A stretch of 64,000 nt of DNA, taken from Candidatus Aminicenans sakinawicola JGI OTU-1. Lineage in GTDB: Bacteria > Acidobacteriota > Aminicenantia > Aminicenantales > Aminicenantaceae. Positions within the stretch are counted from its first letter, which is position 1. Every line of letters begins with the position of its first letter. Shown one piece after another: positions 45,030 to 53,893 of the stretch. The stretch covers positions 21,602-85,601 of the forward strand of contig AWNV01000006.1 in NCBI GenBank assembly GCA_000493965.1, written 5' to 3'. The notes beneath the pieces are model-generated. The model was not told the origin of the DNA. It made no database searches and was given only the letters and a program-made list of their open reading frames with translations. Made by a program: the position numbers and the translations under genes.

Positions 45030-45842
45030 TCATTTATCCCAGTCATAAGGGAAAAGAAAGTCATGTCCAATCGTTCGCTCTGATAATTTAGGAATAGGAG
45101 GAAGTTTCCTTTTAAATTCAGAATTTTTTATCATTTTGATAATCTTTTCAACATCATCTTTATTAAATCCTGAGGTAACAATCTCTTCTTTTGTTATTCT
45201 TTTGTCAACAAGCTGAAAGAGGATCTTATCAATTTTGTCATAAGTAAGCCCGAGTTCTTTTTCGTCTGTTTGTCCATTCCATAAGCCGGCGGTTGGCTCT
45301 TTTTTAAGGATTCTTTGCGGAATCCCAAGATAGAGGGCAAACTGCCGAATTTGCGTCTTGAACAAGTCACCCAAAGGATTAATCGCACAGGCTGTGTCTC
45401 CGTGGATTGTTCCATATCCCAAGAGCAGCTCTGTTTTATTGCTTGTGCCTAAGATCAATGCTTTTTCTCTAGCAGAAAAGTCATAAAGAATAGACATTCT
45501 TTCCCTTGCCATCTTGTTTCCTTTTAAGACTCTGTTATCAGTAGGATACCTAGCAAAATATGAATCGACCATAGGAGAGATATCAATCGTTTTTGAATGG
45601 ACGCCCAACAACTGGACCAGTTCTCTGGCATCCTTGACATCCTCAAAGAAGGAATCCCCGCAAGGCATGATCATAGCAATAACATTTTTTGGCTCTAATG
45701 CTTTTGCTGCGATGACTGCACATACAGAAGAATCAAGCCCTCCTGAAAGACCCAGGATTCCCTTTTTATAATTGAATCTGGATAATTCTTCCTGTATAAA
45801 CTTTATAAGGATTTTTTCAACAAACGCTTCATTAATCTTCAT
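45030..45842 (-). CDS. nadE: NH3-dependent NAD+ synthetase
   Basis: The 270-residue enzyme makes NAD+ from deamido-NAD+ and ammonia with ATP. It has the ATP-pyrophosphatase P-loop GLSGGLDSSVCAV near residue 35, LGTSNKTELLLGYGTIHGD and NPLGDLFKTQIRQ. No glutaminase domain is attached, so it uses free ammonia. nadD, the preceding enzyme of the pathway, is encoded about 3 kb away at 42020. It is upstream of rsmI by 3 bp. Confidence 0.95.
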   Translation of the reverse strand: MKINEAFVEKILIKFIQEELSRFNYKKGILGLSGGLDSSVCAVIAAKALEPKNVIAMIMPCGDSFFEDVKDARELVQLLGVHSKTIDISPMVDSYFARYPTDNRVLKGNKMARERMSILYDFSAREKALILGTSNKTELLLGYGTIHGDTACAINPLGDLFKTQIRQFALYLGIPQRILKKEPTAGLWNGQTDEKELGLTYDKIDKILFQLVDKRITKEEIVTSGFNKDDVEKIIKMIKNSEFKRKLPPIPKLSERTIGHDFLFPYDWDK

Positions 45843-45913
45843 GATTTAAAAAATTATCACAAATTTTAATACTTTGCAATTCTGTCATTTAGAATTAAAA
45901 TAAGAACAAGGAA

Positions 45914-45943
45914 TTGAAAATTTATTTAAGTTTGTAATATATT
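45914..45943 (+). promoter_or_regulatory. Promoter of DUF4388/J-domain gene
   Basis: TTGAAA and TATATT (5 of 6) are 18 bases apart, 37 bases before the ATG at 45980. Confidence 0.45.
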
Positions 45944-45979
45944 TAATAGTGGAATAACATAACATTAAAAATTAATCAT

Positions 45980-47404
45980 ATGGAACATATCGCCTGGTAC
46001 CTCAAAAATATTTACTCCCAAAATAAAATGGGTCAACTCACATTCCGGCACGAAAAGACTATTAAACACGTATTTTTTCAAGATGGGTACTTGATCTTTG
46101 CAAAAACAAACAAGCAAGAAGAATTACTGGGAGAAGTCCTCTTTAAATTAGGGAAGCTTTCAGATGAAGCTTTTACTCGAATTGATGATTACATCGAACC
46201 GCAGAAAAATATTGGACGGAGCCTAGTTGAAGATCATTTGATATCCAAAGAGGATCTACGAGAGGGCTTGATCTATCAAATGAGAGAAATAATTCTAAAT
46301 ACTTTCTCCGAATTTGAGGGAAACTTCAAATTTCAAGAGAAAGAGGTCTCTATTGAACAGGAATTTGAAGTAAGAATTGGCATTCCCGCTTTAATCGAGG
46401 ATGGAATAAGGCGAATGAAATATGACCCTCACCTGAAGATGTTTATGGGGAAAAAGACTTTTTTTTGTAAGTCAAAGAGTTTTTTTTACCGCTTAACAGA
46501 AGAAGAAAAGGAAATATTAGAAATAATTAAAGAAAATTCTACTCCTGAGGCCATTCTACATTCGTCTGGCTTAAATCCTGAGTTTTTCTGGAAAAGCCTT
46601 TATCTCTTTTATTGCCTGGATCTGATTGATGTTCCAACTGACGAAAAGAAAGCAACTTCTGACATACCTGAAGCCAAAAAATCGCAAAAAGAACTGGATG
46701 ACTTGATTGCATTTCACAGTAGGCTCCATAATATGAATTATTACGAGATATTAGATATTCCACGCATAGCATCACCAAGCGAGTTAAAAACCGCTTATTT
46801 TAATTTGGCTCGTAAGTATCACCCTGATCTCTTTGACCGAGATCTTCCATCTGAAACAAAAGATATAATATCAAACATTTTTGACAAAATTACTAAAGCT
46901 TACAGCACGCTTAATGATCCTATTATGAGAAGGGAATATAATGAAAAGGAAAATATTCCAAGCGGAAATGGAAGAAAAGGTTCAAAAGAGGGAGCAAATG
47001 TAAAGTTTCTAAAAGCAAAGACATTTTATAACAAAGGTAAATACGAAGAGGCCCGGTTTCTGTTAAAGGAAGCAGTAAAATTGAATAAGGATAAGGCAAA
47101 TTATTATTTGCTTCTTGCCCTGGCAGAATCGAAGATTCCCTCATATGTAAAGAATGCCGAGCAGAACTTTCTGAAAGCTGCAGAATTAGAACCTTGGAGC
47201 GCGGAATCATATATTGGGTTAGGCTTAATGTATAAGAAAGAAGGACTTAAATTTAAGGCAAGTAAGCAATTTCGAAAAGCTCTGGATATAGAACCGAAGC
47301 ATCAAATCGCTCTTAAAGAACTTGGTTTAACGGGTAAAGATGGCAAGAAAAAAGGATTAAAAGGAATATTCTCATTCGATTTGTTTGGCAAAAAGAAAAA
47401 ATAA
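45980..47404 (+). CDS. DUF4388 (PATAN-like) - J domain - TPR fusion protein
   Basis: The 474-residue protein has three parts. Residues about 5-120 match DUF4388, found in bacterial signalling proteins (FFQDGYLIFAKTNKQEELLGEVLF). A helical middle region is followed by a J domain at about 252-320 with YYEILDIPRIASPSELKTAY and the HPD tripeptide near residue 280. TPR repeats cover about 340-460 (AKTFYNKGKYEEARFLLKEA), then a Lys-rich tail. The J domain should stimulate an Hsp70, yet no dnaK is nearby. The function is unknown. It is a single gene with its own promoter. Confidence 0.85.
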   Translation: MEHIAWYLKNIYSQNKMGQLTFRHEKTIKHVFFQDGYLIFAKTNKQEELLGEVLFKLGKLSDEAFTRIDDYIEPQKNIGRSLVEDHLISKEDLREGLIYQMREIILNTFSEFEGNFKFQEKEVSIEQEFEVRIGIPALIEDGIRRMKYDPHLKMFMGKKTFFCKSKSFFYRLTEEEKEILEIIKENSTPEAILHSSGLNPEFFWKSLYLFYCLDLIDVPTDEKKATSDIPEAKKSQKELDDLIAFHSRLHNMNYYEILDIPRIASPSELKTAYFNLARKYHPDLFDRDLPSETKDIISNIFDKITKAYSTLNDPIMRREYNEKENIPSGNGRKGSKEGANVKFLKAKTFYNKGKYEEARFLLKEAVKLNKDKANYYLLLALAESKIPSYVKNAEQNFLKAAELEPWSAESYIGLGLMYKKEGLKFKASKQFRKALDIEPKHQIALKELGLTGKDGKKKGLKGIFSFDLFGKKKK

Positions 47405-47447
47405 TTAAAAACCATTTCGTATATTTATAAGAACTGCCAGGAGTGGT

Positions 47448-49460
47448 TCAAATAAACTTATTTACAAGCTTCAAAAACTCCAGCTCAGTGAGAATAGTGA
47501 TCCCAAGTTTTTGAGCACGCAAAAGTTTTGTTCCAGGTGATTCCCCAGCAACTACGTAGGTTGTCTTAGTACTGACCGAAGCCGATACTCTACCTCCAAG
47601 ATCCTCGATCATTCTTTTTGTTTCTTCCCTGGTCAGACTGGAAAGTTTCCCTGTAAATACAAATGCTTGGCCCGCAAGCGGGGCTCCTTTGTTTTTATTC
47701 AGTCTTCTGGAATAAAAGTTTATGCCGACTTCTTTCAGTTTATTTACTAGTTCAATATTTTCAGGCTGTCGAAAAAAGAAAGAAATGCTTTCAGCTACCT
47801 TCTGTCCGATATCCTCAATTTTTATAAGCTCCTCTAAAGATGCCTTGCTTAAAGCATCCAAGCTATCGAAATGTAAGGACAAAGTCCGGGTTGTTCTCTC
47901 TCCTGCATACCTGATTCCAATGGCATAAATTAACCTGTCCAGGCCTCTTTGCTTCGATTTTTCAATCTCGCCCAATAGATTTCTGGAACTCTTCAAACCC
48001 ATCCTCTCAAGAGCTGTAATATCCTCAAGTCTTAGAGAATAGAGATCAGGAATCATTTCAACCAGCTTCTTCTCCAGAAGTTGATCAACAAGGGCTTGCC
48101 CTAAGTTCTCAATATTCATTGCTCGACGAGAGGAAAAATGGAGAATGGATTGTTTCAATTTCGCCGGGCAAGAAGGATTTGTGCAGCGGGAAATAGCTTC
48201 CCCTTCGGGTTTGAAAGTCGATGAGCTGCAAACAGGACATGTTTTTGGAAAAACAAATTCAACTTCTTTCCCAGTACGCCTTTCTTTCATTACAGAAACT
48301 ATCTTTGGAATGACATCTCCGCTCCTTTCGATAAGAACATAATCTCCGATCCGTATATCTTTCCTTTTAATTTCATCCTCATTATGGAGTGTGGAGCGGC
48401 TTATTGTTATTCCCGAGAGTTTAACAGGCTCAAGAACAGCTACAGGAGTGAGTGCTCCTGTTCTTCCAACCTGAATAATGATGTTCTTTATCCTGGATGT
48501 AGCCTGCCTCGCAGGGAACTTAAATGAAATAGCCCATCGAGGAAATTTAGCTGTGCTGCCAAGCAGCTTTTGCTGTTCAACTGAATTAACTTTCACAACT
48601 ATCCCATCAATATCATAGTCCAGGCTATCTCTTTGCTCGAGCATCTCTTTATAAAAAGAAACCACTTCCTCTAAGGACTTACATTTAGAGGAACACGTAT
48701 TTATTTTGAAGCCAAGCTCTTTCAATTTTTTCAAATTATCCCACTGACTATCCTGCTCGACGCCATCAATAAAAATAGAGTAAAGAAATATGTCTAACTT
48801 ACGGATCGCTACTTCTTTTGGGTCTAGAAGCCTAATAGAGCCAGCAGCAGCATTCCTGGGGTTGGCAAAAAGTGTGACCCCATTTTTTTCTCTTTCCTTG
48901 TTTATTCTTTTAAAAGAACTGAAAGGCAAATAGATTTCCCCCCTGATTTCTACTGCCTTATTGGAATTTATTGAGAGAGGAAGGCTTCTGATAGTCTTGA
49001 CGTTTGCAGTAACATCATCACCCTGATAACCGTCTCCTCTTGTTATTGCCCGATCAAATTTCCCATCATGATATATTATTGAAATACCTAACCCATCTAT
49101 CTTCAATTCCGCGACATATTCAATTTTTCTTGCTGGAAAAACTTTTCTTATTCTCTCTTCAAATTCAACTAATTCATCAATGCTATAACAGTTGTCCAGA
49201 CTAAGCATAGGAGTTCTGTGCCTGACAGATGCAAATCCTTCGAGAGCTTCTTCCCCCACTCTCTGGGTTGGGGAATCTGGAGAAATTAACTCTGGAAACT
49301 GTTTCTCCAATTTCTCCAGTCTTTTAACGAGAAGGTCAAATTCGTAGTCAGAAATCTGGGGGTTGTTATCAACGTAGTATTTTTTTTCGTGGCATACAAT
49401 CTTTTCTCTCAGATCCTTGATTTTTTGTTCAGCTTGCCTGAGAGAAATACTTTTCCCCAT
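47448..49460 (-). CDS. ligA: NAD+-dependent DNA ligase
   Basis: The protein is 670 residues from the ATG at 49460, which has GGGGAG just upstream; an in-frame ATG at 49481 would add seven residues. The adenylation Lys is in YVAELKIDGLGISIIY near residue 113. The OB fold follows, then the C4 zinc finger CPVC-x-CTNPSC, four HhH motifs and a C-terminal BRCT domain (about 590-665, LAGQAFVFTGKLSSLTREE). It seals nicks in replication. Confidence 0.97.
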   Translation of the reverse strand: MGKSISLRQAEQKIKDLREKIVCHEKKYYVDNNPQISDYEFDLLVKRLEKLEKQFPELISPDSPTQRVGEEALEGFASVRHRTPMLSLDNCYSIDELVEFEERIRKVFPARKIEYVAELKIDGLGISIIYHDGKFDRAITRGDGYQGDDVTANVKTIRSLPLSINSNKAVEIRGEIYLPFSSFKRINKEREKNGVTLFANPRNAAAGSIRLLDPKEVAIRKLDIFLYSIFIDGVEQDSQWDNLKKLKELGFKINTCSSKCKSLEEVVSFYKEMLEQRDSLDYDIDGIVVKVNSVEQQKLLGSTAKFPRWAISFKFPARQATSRIKNIIIQVGRTGALTPVAVLEPVKLSGITISRSTLHNEDEIKRKDIRIGDYVLIERSGDVIPKIVSVMKERRTGKEVEFVFPKTCPVCSSSTFKPEGEAISRCTNPSCPAKLKQSILHFSSRRAMNIENLGQALVDQLLEKKLVEMIPDLYSLRLEDITALERMGLKSSRNLLGEIEKSKQRGLDRLIYAIGIRYAGERTTRTLSLHFDSLDALSKASLEELIKIEDIGQKVAESISFFFRQPENIELVNKLKEVGINFYSRRLNKNKGAPLAGQAFVFTGKLSSLTREETKRMIEDLGGRVSASVSTKTTYVVAGESPGTKLLRAQKLGITILTELEFLKLVNKFI

Positions 49461-49506
49461 CAACTTCTCCCCTGGTTTCACAGCAAACAGGATAAGATCT
49501 TTTTTA

Positions 49507-50688
49507 TTAAATACCTAATCTTTGCTTTGTCTGTTCGATAATCGAATTGAATTTGTCCAGGATGACTTTTTGCTCTACCTGTAGCTTTTCAATTGCTTTG
49601 TGTTCTGATTCGATTTGCTTAAGCATGCTTTCCATCTCTTTTTTTTCGTCATCAGACAGGTCTTCTTCATCTTTATCGCCGAATCTTTTATTAAAAGAAT
49701 TAGTAAGTTCTTCTATTTTCTTGTTTTTTTCACTAATCTGTTTGACTTTTTCGTTGTATTCTTTGTTTTTATTGAAGTATATGCCTTCAGCCAGCTTCAT
49801 GGCCTTTTCAGAATGAGAGGCAGATAAGAAACTCGCCTCAAGCAAGTATCTCATTGCCTCGTCAGCAACAGATGAATTTGATTTTACTTTCTCGGCTAAA
49901 ATGATCCCGATGTTGTAAGCCAGTTCCCCGTTTTTTTGCTTCGTATAGGCTTCTTTATAATACTTAAGAGCCAAGTCCTTTTTCCCGCATCTATGAAGGC
50001 TTTTTGCATAGTATGTGCAGCTTGCAAAATCATTTAAAGCCTCGTATGAGATCTTAAATGCTTTTTCTGCATTACTGTAGGATTTTCTGTCGTAAAGAAA
50101 TTTTCCTGTTTTTCTTAAGCTGACTGCGATCTGTTTATTCTTTAAAATATTATAGGAACTTATATACGAATTCACTGCGCCTTCTAAATCTTCTGTTTTT
50201 TCAAGGATCTGGCCGTGTACAAAATAACCAGCCCCAATAAGCTGATTCCATTGAACCGTATTGGATGACCCGAGATTTTTATTCTTATTATCTTTTGCAA
50301 TTTGAATTGCCTTCATGGCATATTTATTTGCCTTCTCCAGATTCTGACCAAGTTGACAATAAATACTAGAAACGGCAACAAGAATCTGGTAGTTTATTAT
50401 GTCATCCAACCCACCTAAGGCCAAGGCTTTTTCTCCATACTGAATGGATTCGCTTGCAGTCTTTCCACTGTAAGGAAGAAGACATAGTTGGGCATAGGCA
50501 TAATTCTCATTTTGGATCCCTTTACCTGCATATTTTGCAATAAAGTCTTTAAGGAGACGGTATTTTTGGGCTGGGTCTTTGGTTGTCACAGCTTTAACAT
50601 AAGCATCATTTGCCGAAATATCTTGAGAATATAAAGAAGCAAGGACAACAACAATAAGCATGAAGGAAGTCAGGACTATTTTTTTCAT
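49507..50688 (-). CDS. Secreted TPR-containing protein
   Basis: The 393-residue protein begins with a signal peptide (MKKIVLTSFMLIVVVLASLYSQ). At least five TPR-like helical repeats follow at about 60-300 (YAQLCLLPYSGKTASESIQYGEKAL, YYAKSLHRCGKKDLALKYYKEAY). A charged coiled coil ends the protein (KKEMESMLKQIESEHKAIEKLQ). No enzyme motif is seen. It is probably periplasmic and a protein-binding scaffold. It has a strong promoter. Confidence 0.82.
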   Translation of the reverse strand: MKKIVLTSFMLIVVVLASLYSQDISANDAYVKAVTTKDPAQKYRLLKDFIAKYAGKGIQNENYAYAQLCLLPYSGKTASESIQYGEKALALGGLDDIINYQILVAVSSIYCQLGQNLEKANKYAMKAIQIAKDNKNKNLGSSNTVQWNQLIGAGYFVHGQILEKTEDLEGAVNSYISSYNILKNKQIAVSLRKTGKFLYDRKSYSNAEKAFKISYEALNDFASCTYYAKSLHRCGKKDLALKYYKEAYTKQKNGELAYNIGIILAEKVKSNSSVADEAMRYLLEASFLSASHSEKAMKLAEGIYFNKNKEYNEKVKQISEKNKKIEELTNSFNKRFGDKDEEDLSDDEKKEMESMLKQIESEHKAIEKLQVEQKVILDKFNSIIEQTKQRLGI

Positions 50689-50715
50689 ATTCGACCTCTC
50701 ATTGGAATTTTTTGC

Positions 50716-50744
50716 ATAATATCGCGCTCAAATTAAAATGTCAA
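50716..50744 (-). promoter_or_regulatory. Promoter of secreted TPR gene
   Basis: On the minus strand a perfect TTGACA (50739-50744) and TATTAT (50716-50721, 5 of 6) are 17 bases apart, 28 bases before the start. Confidence 0.65.
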
Positions 50745-50818
50745 TATTAAGACACAATAAGCAATATACATATATATTAGCAAACAATGTGCCAAATCTA
50801 AAGTCTTTTTAGTTATTT

Positions 50819-51087
50819 TGAATAATCCAAGTGGACGCAAGTTATTCATAAAGAATGCCGATAATAGATTTGTATAAGATGAAGTTGTGGTCCTTCACCA
50901 CGAATGCGCTGTAACGCAGCAGATGCAGTAAGATCGGCTCGCCCGAAAGGTAAAAATTGCTGATAATAGATTTAAACTTTATTATAGAGAAGGTTTAAGA
51001 TAAGGTAGTTATGAGGATTTCTTGGAGAACGGTTATAGCTGGTTTTAATTATTATAATTTATCAGCAATTTTTATGAATAAGCCAGG
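50819..51087 (-). repeat. Family B repeat, near-complete copy in reverse orientation
   Basis: The 269-bp element reads, on the minus strand, from CCTGGCTTATTCATAAAAAT to a degraded GGATTATTCA end. Internal blocks ATCAGCAATTTTTACC, GGGCGAGCCGATCTTAC and CGTGGTGAAGGACCACAACT match the 38043-38312 copy with few changes. It fills most of the 436-bp gap between the TPR gene and murB. Confidence 0.8.
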
Positions 51088-51088
51088 T

Positions 51089-51116
51089 TTAGACATTTAT
51101 CTCAATATCATATAAA
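51089..51116 (+). promoter_or_regulatory. Promoter of murB at the repeat edge
   Basis: TTAGAC and TATAAA are 16 bases apart. The -35 begins two bases after the family B repeat ends. The GTG start at 51125 is only nine bases beyond the -10, so the transcript would be almost leaderless. Confidence 0.35.
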
Positions 51117-51124
51117 ATTAGATA

Positions 51125-52069
51125 GTGAGTTCTGATAGAAAATATTTTTCCCTTCATTTTTCAGACAAGGTCGGTAAATCCCTGGAACTATCTGTTCCTC
51201 TTCGAGAACATTCCAACTTCAGGATTGGAGGAAACGCAGATTTTTTCTTCAAAGCATCTTCACACAAACAAATAGTAGAGGCTGTACATCTGGCCAAAAA
51301 ATGTTCTATCCCGTATTATATTATTGGAGGGGGGTATAATCTCTTATTTGATGACATGGGCTTCCGGGGTTTAATCATTAAAAACTGCGTGAAAAGTATC
51401 AGCCGGAGGCAAAGAGAGGAAATTGAAGTCTCCTCCGGAACATCCCTTCAGGATTTACTTCTTTTTTGCTTTGAAGAAGGAATGGGCGGTTTAGAATTCC
51501 TGGCAGGAATACCAGGAACTGTCGGAGGAGCTGTTTTTGGCAATGCAGGGGCTTTTAACCAGGAAATCGGGGCCTTTTTAAAGGAAGCCTTGATTCTTGA
51601 TGATAAAGGAAATGAGACAGAAGTTGACAGGGAATATTTTGACTTTAAATACCGATGGAGCTTCCTGAAGAAAAAACACACTGTGCTTTTAAGGATTGTT
51701 TTAAGCCTTCAAGAGAAGGACAAAGATAATATAAAAAGCATGATCGAAAACAACCTTGAGAAAAGGAAAAGAAAGCACCCGCCTGCGGATACAGCATGTG
51801 CAGGAAGTTATTTTAAGAATCTTGTACTTCCCAGCGGTAAAAAAGTGCCCGCTGCCTTTTATTTAGACCAAGTTGGAGCAAAAAAACTCCAAGTTGGAGG
51901 GGCAGCCGTCTATCCTGGCCACGCCAATTTTATCATTAACCGGGAGAATGCTTCTGCCCGGGATGTTCTTAACCTGGCTTCTAAACTTAAAAGGAAGGTG
52001 AAAAAAAATTTTGGGATTGATCTCAAAGAGGAAGTCCTTTTTCTCCCAGCAGTGCTTCCAAATCCTTAA
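51125..52069 (+). CDS. murB: UDP-N-acetylenolpyruvoylglucosamine reductase
   Basis: The 314-residue MurB reduces the enolpyruvyl product of MurA to UDP-MurNAc. The FAD-binding part has NFRIGGNADFFF, GGGYNLLFDD and LAGIPGTVGGAVFGNAGAF. The active-site Ser lies in CAGSYFKN and the C-terminal Glu in LKEEVLFL. Spacing fits the type II (short) MurB. The start is GTG without a good ribosome site. Its 3' end overlaps the convergent DUF2520 gene by 47 bp. murA lies 3 kb downstream on the other strand. Confidence 0.95.
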   Translation: MSSDRKYFSLHFSDKVGKSLELSVPLREHSNFRIGGNADFFFKASSHKQIVEAVHLAKKCSIPYYIIGGGYNLLFDDMGFRGLIIKNCVKSISRRQREEIEVSSGTSLQDLLLFCFEEGMGGLEFLAGIPGTVGGAVFGNAGAFNQEIGAFLKEALILDDKGNETEVDREYFDFKYRWSFLKKKHTVLLRIVLSLQEKDKDNIKSMIENNLEKRKRKHPPADTACAGSYFKNLVLPSGKKVPAAFYLDQVGAKKLQVGGAAVYPGHANFIINRENASARDVLNLASKLKRKVKKNFGIDLKEEVLFLPAVLPNP

Positions 52070-52904
52070 TTTTATTTGAAGAAAGTTTTTTTTCTCTTTT
52101 TGCGATTTTAATAGCCTGGGCAATTGCTCTCAAGTATATTTCATAATAAGGAGGGAAGTCCTTTAATGCATCGAGATGCTTTTCTAACGATTTCCGGTCG
52201 CCCCTTACAACAGGTCCGGTTAAAGAAGCTGCGATAGTAAATTTTTTTACATTGTGTAAAGTTCCTTGCACTAAAGGAAGAAGGGCTTGAGATGCTTCAT
52301 GTTCCTCAAGGCCAAGCATTTTAAGAAGGAATACTGCTGCATCCAACAGCACTATTAAGAAATTGGATGCTATACAGCAGGCAGCATGGTAGAGAGGTTT
52401 GTCCTCGGGCTGTATAATGAAGTAACAGCTTCCCAGTTTACGGACAATTTGTTGCGCTAAAGCCACGCCTTCCCTGCATCCCTCAAGGCCGAAATAAATA
52501 CCTTCAAATGCTTTTGGATCTGCATTTTTCTGGGCGAAAGACTGAACAGGATGAACGGATGCAGTTATGGCTCCCTTTTTTTTCAGAGGTTTTAATACAT
52601 CAGAAGATAGCAAGCCGCTGCAGTGAAAAACAAATTTTTTCTCCCATTCTATATCTGAGGAAGCCAGTTCCCTGACAACCTTCTCAATCTCATCATCAGG
52701 CACAGAAAGGATTATCAGTTCACCACACCCGGCGGTTTTGATATTATCCCTTGATGGTTTTCCCTCTCCAATTATCCGACTGCTTTCATTTGCAGAGGAC
52801 ATTCTTCTACAAGAAAGCGCTTTAATCCTATATCCTTTTTTTGAAAGAGCATACCCCAGTGATGTTCCAAGATTCCCTGCGCCTATTATGCATACGTTTT
52901 TCAT
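52023..52904 (-). CDS. Rossmann-fold DUF2520 protein
   Basis: The protein is 293 residues from the ATG at 52904, which overlaps the NYN gene stop (ATGA). An ATG at 52931 is possible but would give a longer overlap. MKNVCIIGAGNLGTSLGYALSKKG is an NAD(P)-binding N-terminus. The C-terminal helical DUF2520 part contains HPVQSF, LYHAACCIASNFLIVLLD and LTGPVVRGD. The family resembles ketopantoate/pyrroline carboxylate reductases but its substrate is unknown. It is coupled to the NYN gene upstream. Confidence 0.88.
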   Translation of the reverse strand: MKNVCIIGAGNLGTSLGYALSKKGYRIKALSCRRMSSANESSRIIGEGKPSRDNIKTAGCGELIILSVPDDEIEKVVRELASSDIEWEKKFVFHCSGLLSSDVLKPLKKKGAITASVHPVQSFAQKNADPKAFEGIYFGLEGCREGVALAQQIVRKLGSCYFIIQPEDKPLYHAACCIASNFLIVLLDAAVFLLKMLGLEEHEASQALLPLVQGTLHNVKKFTIAASLTGPVVRGDRKSLEKHLDALKDFPPYYEIYLRAIAQAIKIAKREKKLSSNKIKDLEALLGEKGLPL

Positions 52905-53380
52905 TTCTCTGTATTGAATATTTTTTTCCAATAATCAACTTCAAGGGGCGACGGCAGAGTAACATTTTTTTCCATTTCCAATAATTTTTTGTATTCTTTC
53001 CTTGTCTCATTTAGATGCCGGGAAAATTCTTTGCAGGTCAATGACTTCGCTCCTTTCATATAAGTGTATTTTCTAATATCATGGTCAGTACTTACTACAA
53101 AGAAATTTCTTAAATCTGTCTGCTTTGAAATTATATCTTTTATTACACTATCAGCATTTTCTTCTGGAGGAGGATAAATAATGGAGAAAGACTTCTCCCG
53201 GAATTCTGCATCTGTAATATTTGGATCAGGAGGCCCGTCAAAAATAAGTATAATTCTTTTCTTTTTGATGCTCTGGAAAATCAGCAAAGCAGCAATAAGC
53301 CTATACCTGCTTCTTGGGTCCTTAAGGTCATAGGCAGGAATGCATCCTATCAAATTGTTGCCGTCGATTAAATAAGGCAT
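52901..53380 (-). CDS. NYN domain (YacP-like) predicted RNA-binding ribonuclease
   Basis: The 159-residue protein begins MPYLIDGNNLIGCIPAYDLKD, the NYN signature with the Asp at residue 6. IILIFDGPPDPN and VSTDHDIRKYTYMKGAKSL supply the remaining acidic residues of the PIN-like site. Family relatives (B. subtilis YacP/Rae1) cut mRNA on the ribosome, but this one is not proven to. It precedes DUF2520 (4-bp ATGA overlap). Confidence 0.85.
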   Translation of the reverse strand: MPYLIDGNNLIGCIPAYDLKDPRSRYRLIAALLIFQSIKKKRIILIFDGPPDPNITDAEFREKSFSIIYPPPEENADSVIKDIISKQTDLRNFFVVSTDHDIRKYTYMKGAKSLTCKEFSRHLNETRKEYKKLLEMEKNVTLPSPLEVDYWKKIFNTEK

Positions 53381-53390
53381 TCTTTACCTT

Positions 53391-53525
53391 CCAGGCGAGC
53401 CGATCTTACCGCATCTGCTGCGTTACAGCCCATTCGTGGTGAAGGACCACAACTTCATGCGCTGTGCCTTGCATCTGCAGCAACCTTGACTCGTGAATAA
53501 TTCATGTACACCTGAATCATCCAGG
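53391..53525 (+). repeat. Family B repeat fragment
   Basis: Starts CCAGGCGAGCCGATCTTACC and ends CCTGAATCATCCAGG. The blocks GCATCTGCTGCGTTACAGCC and GTGGTGAAGGACCACAACTT are the same as in the 38043 copy. It lacks the AT-rich left half. The HIT gene stop codon lies in its final motif. Confidence 0.75.
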
Positions 53526-53861
53526 CGGCCATGTCATCCGCCTTCCTCCTAAAAGATGAAGATGAATGTGAAAGACCTCCTGTCCTGAGTTTCCGCCTGT
53601 ATTAAGGACAAGCCGGTACCCATCTTCTCCTATTCCTTTGTCATATGCGATCTGACGTGCCTTTAAGAGAAGATGTGCCAGGATACTCTCATCCCCATCG
53701 GGAACATCGTTTAAAGATGCATAATGTTCTTTGGGAATAAGAAGAACATGAACCGGTGCCTGAGGTTTTATATCATCAAAAGCGATAATCTTTTCATCCT
53801 CATAGATAATACTGGCAGGAATTTTCTTGTTTATGATTTTACAAAAAATACAATCTTCCAT
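53517..53861 (-). CDS. HIT family (HINT-type) protein
   Basis: The 114-residue protein starts CIFCKIINKKIPASIIYEDE and has the histidine triad HIHLHLLGG near residue 103, with GGRRMTWPPG at the end. HINT proteins hydrolyse adenosine phosphoramidates. The stop codon (revcomp of TCA at 53517-53519) lies inside the family B terminal motif. murA begins on the same strand 32 bp upstream. Confidence 0.95.
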   Translation of the reverse strand: MEDCIFCKIINKKIPASIIYEDEKIIAFDDIKPQAPVHVLLIPKEHYASLNDVPDGDESILAHLLLKARQIAYDKGIGEDGYRLVLNTGGNSGQEVFHIHLHLLGGRRMTWPPG

Positions 53862-53893
53862 TTTTTACCCTTTCACTCATTTTAAAATTGTTT

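Noticed and set aside
45843..45905. Possible nadE promoter TTGCAA-17-TAATTT
   Set aside because: It would place the start of transcription almost at the ATG and both hexamers are poor.
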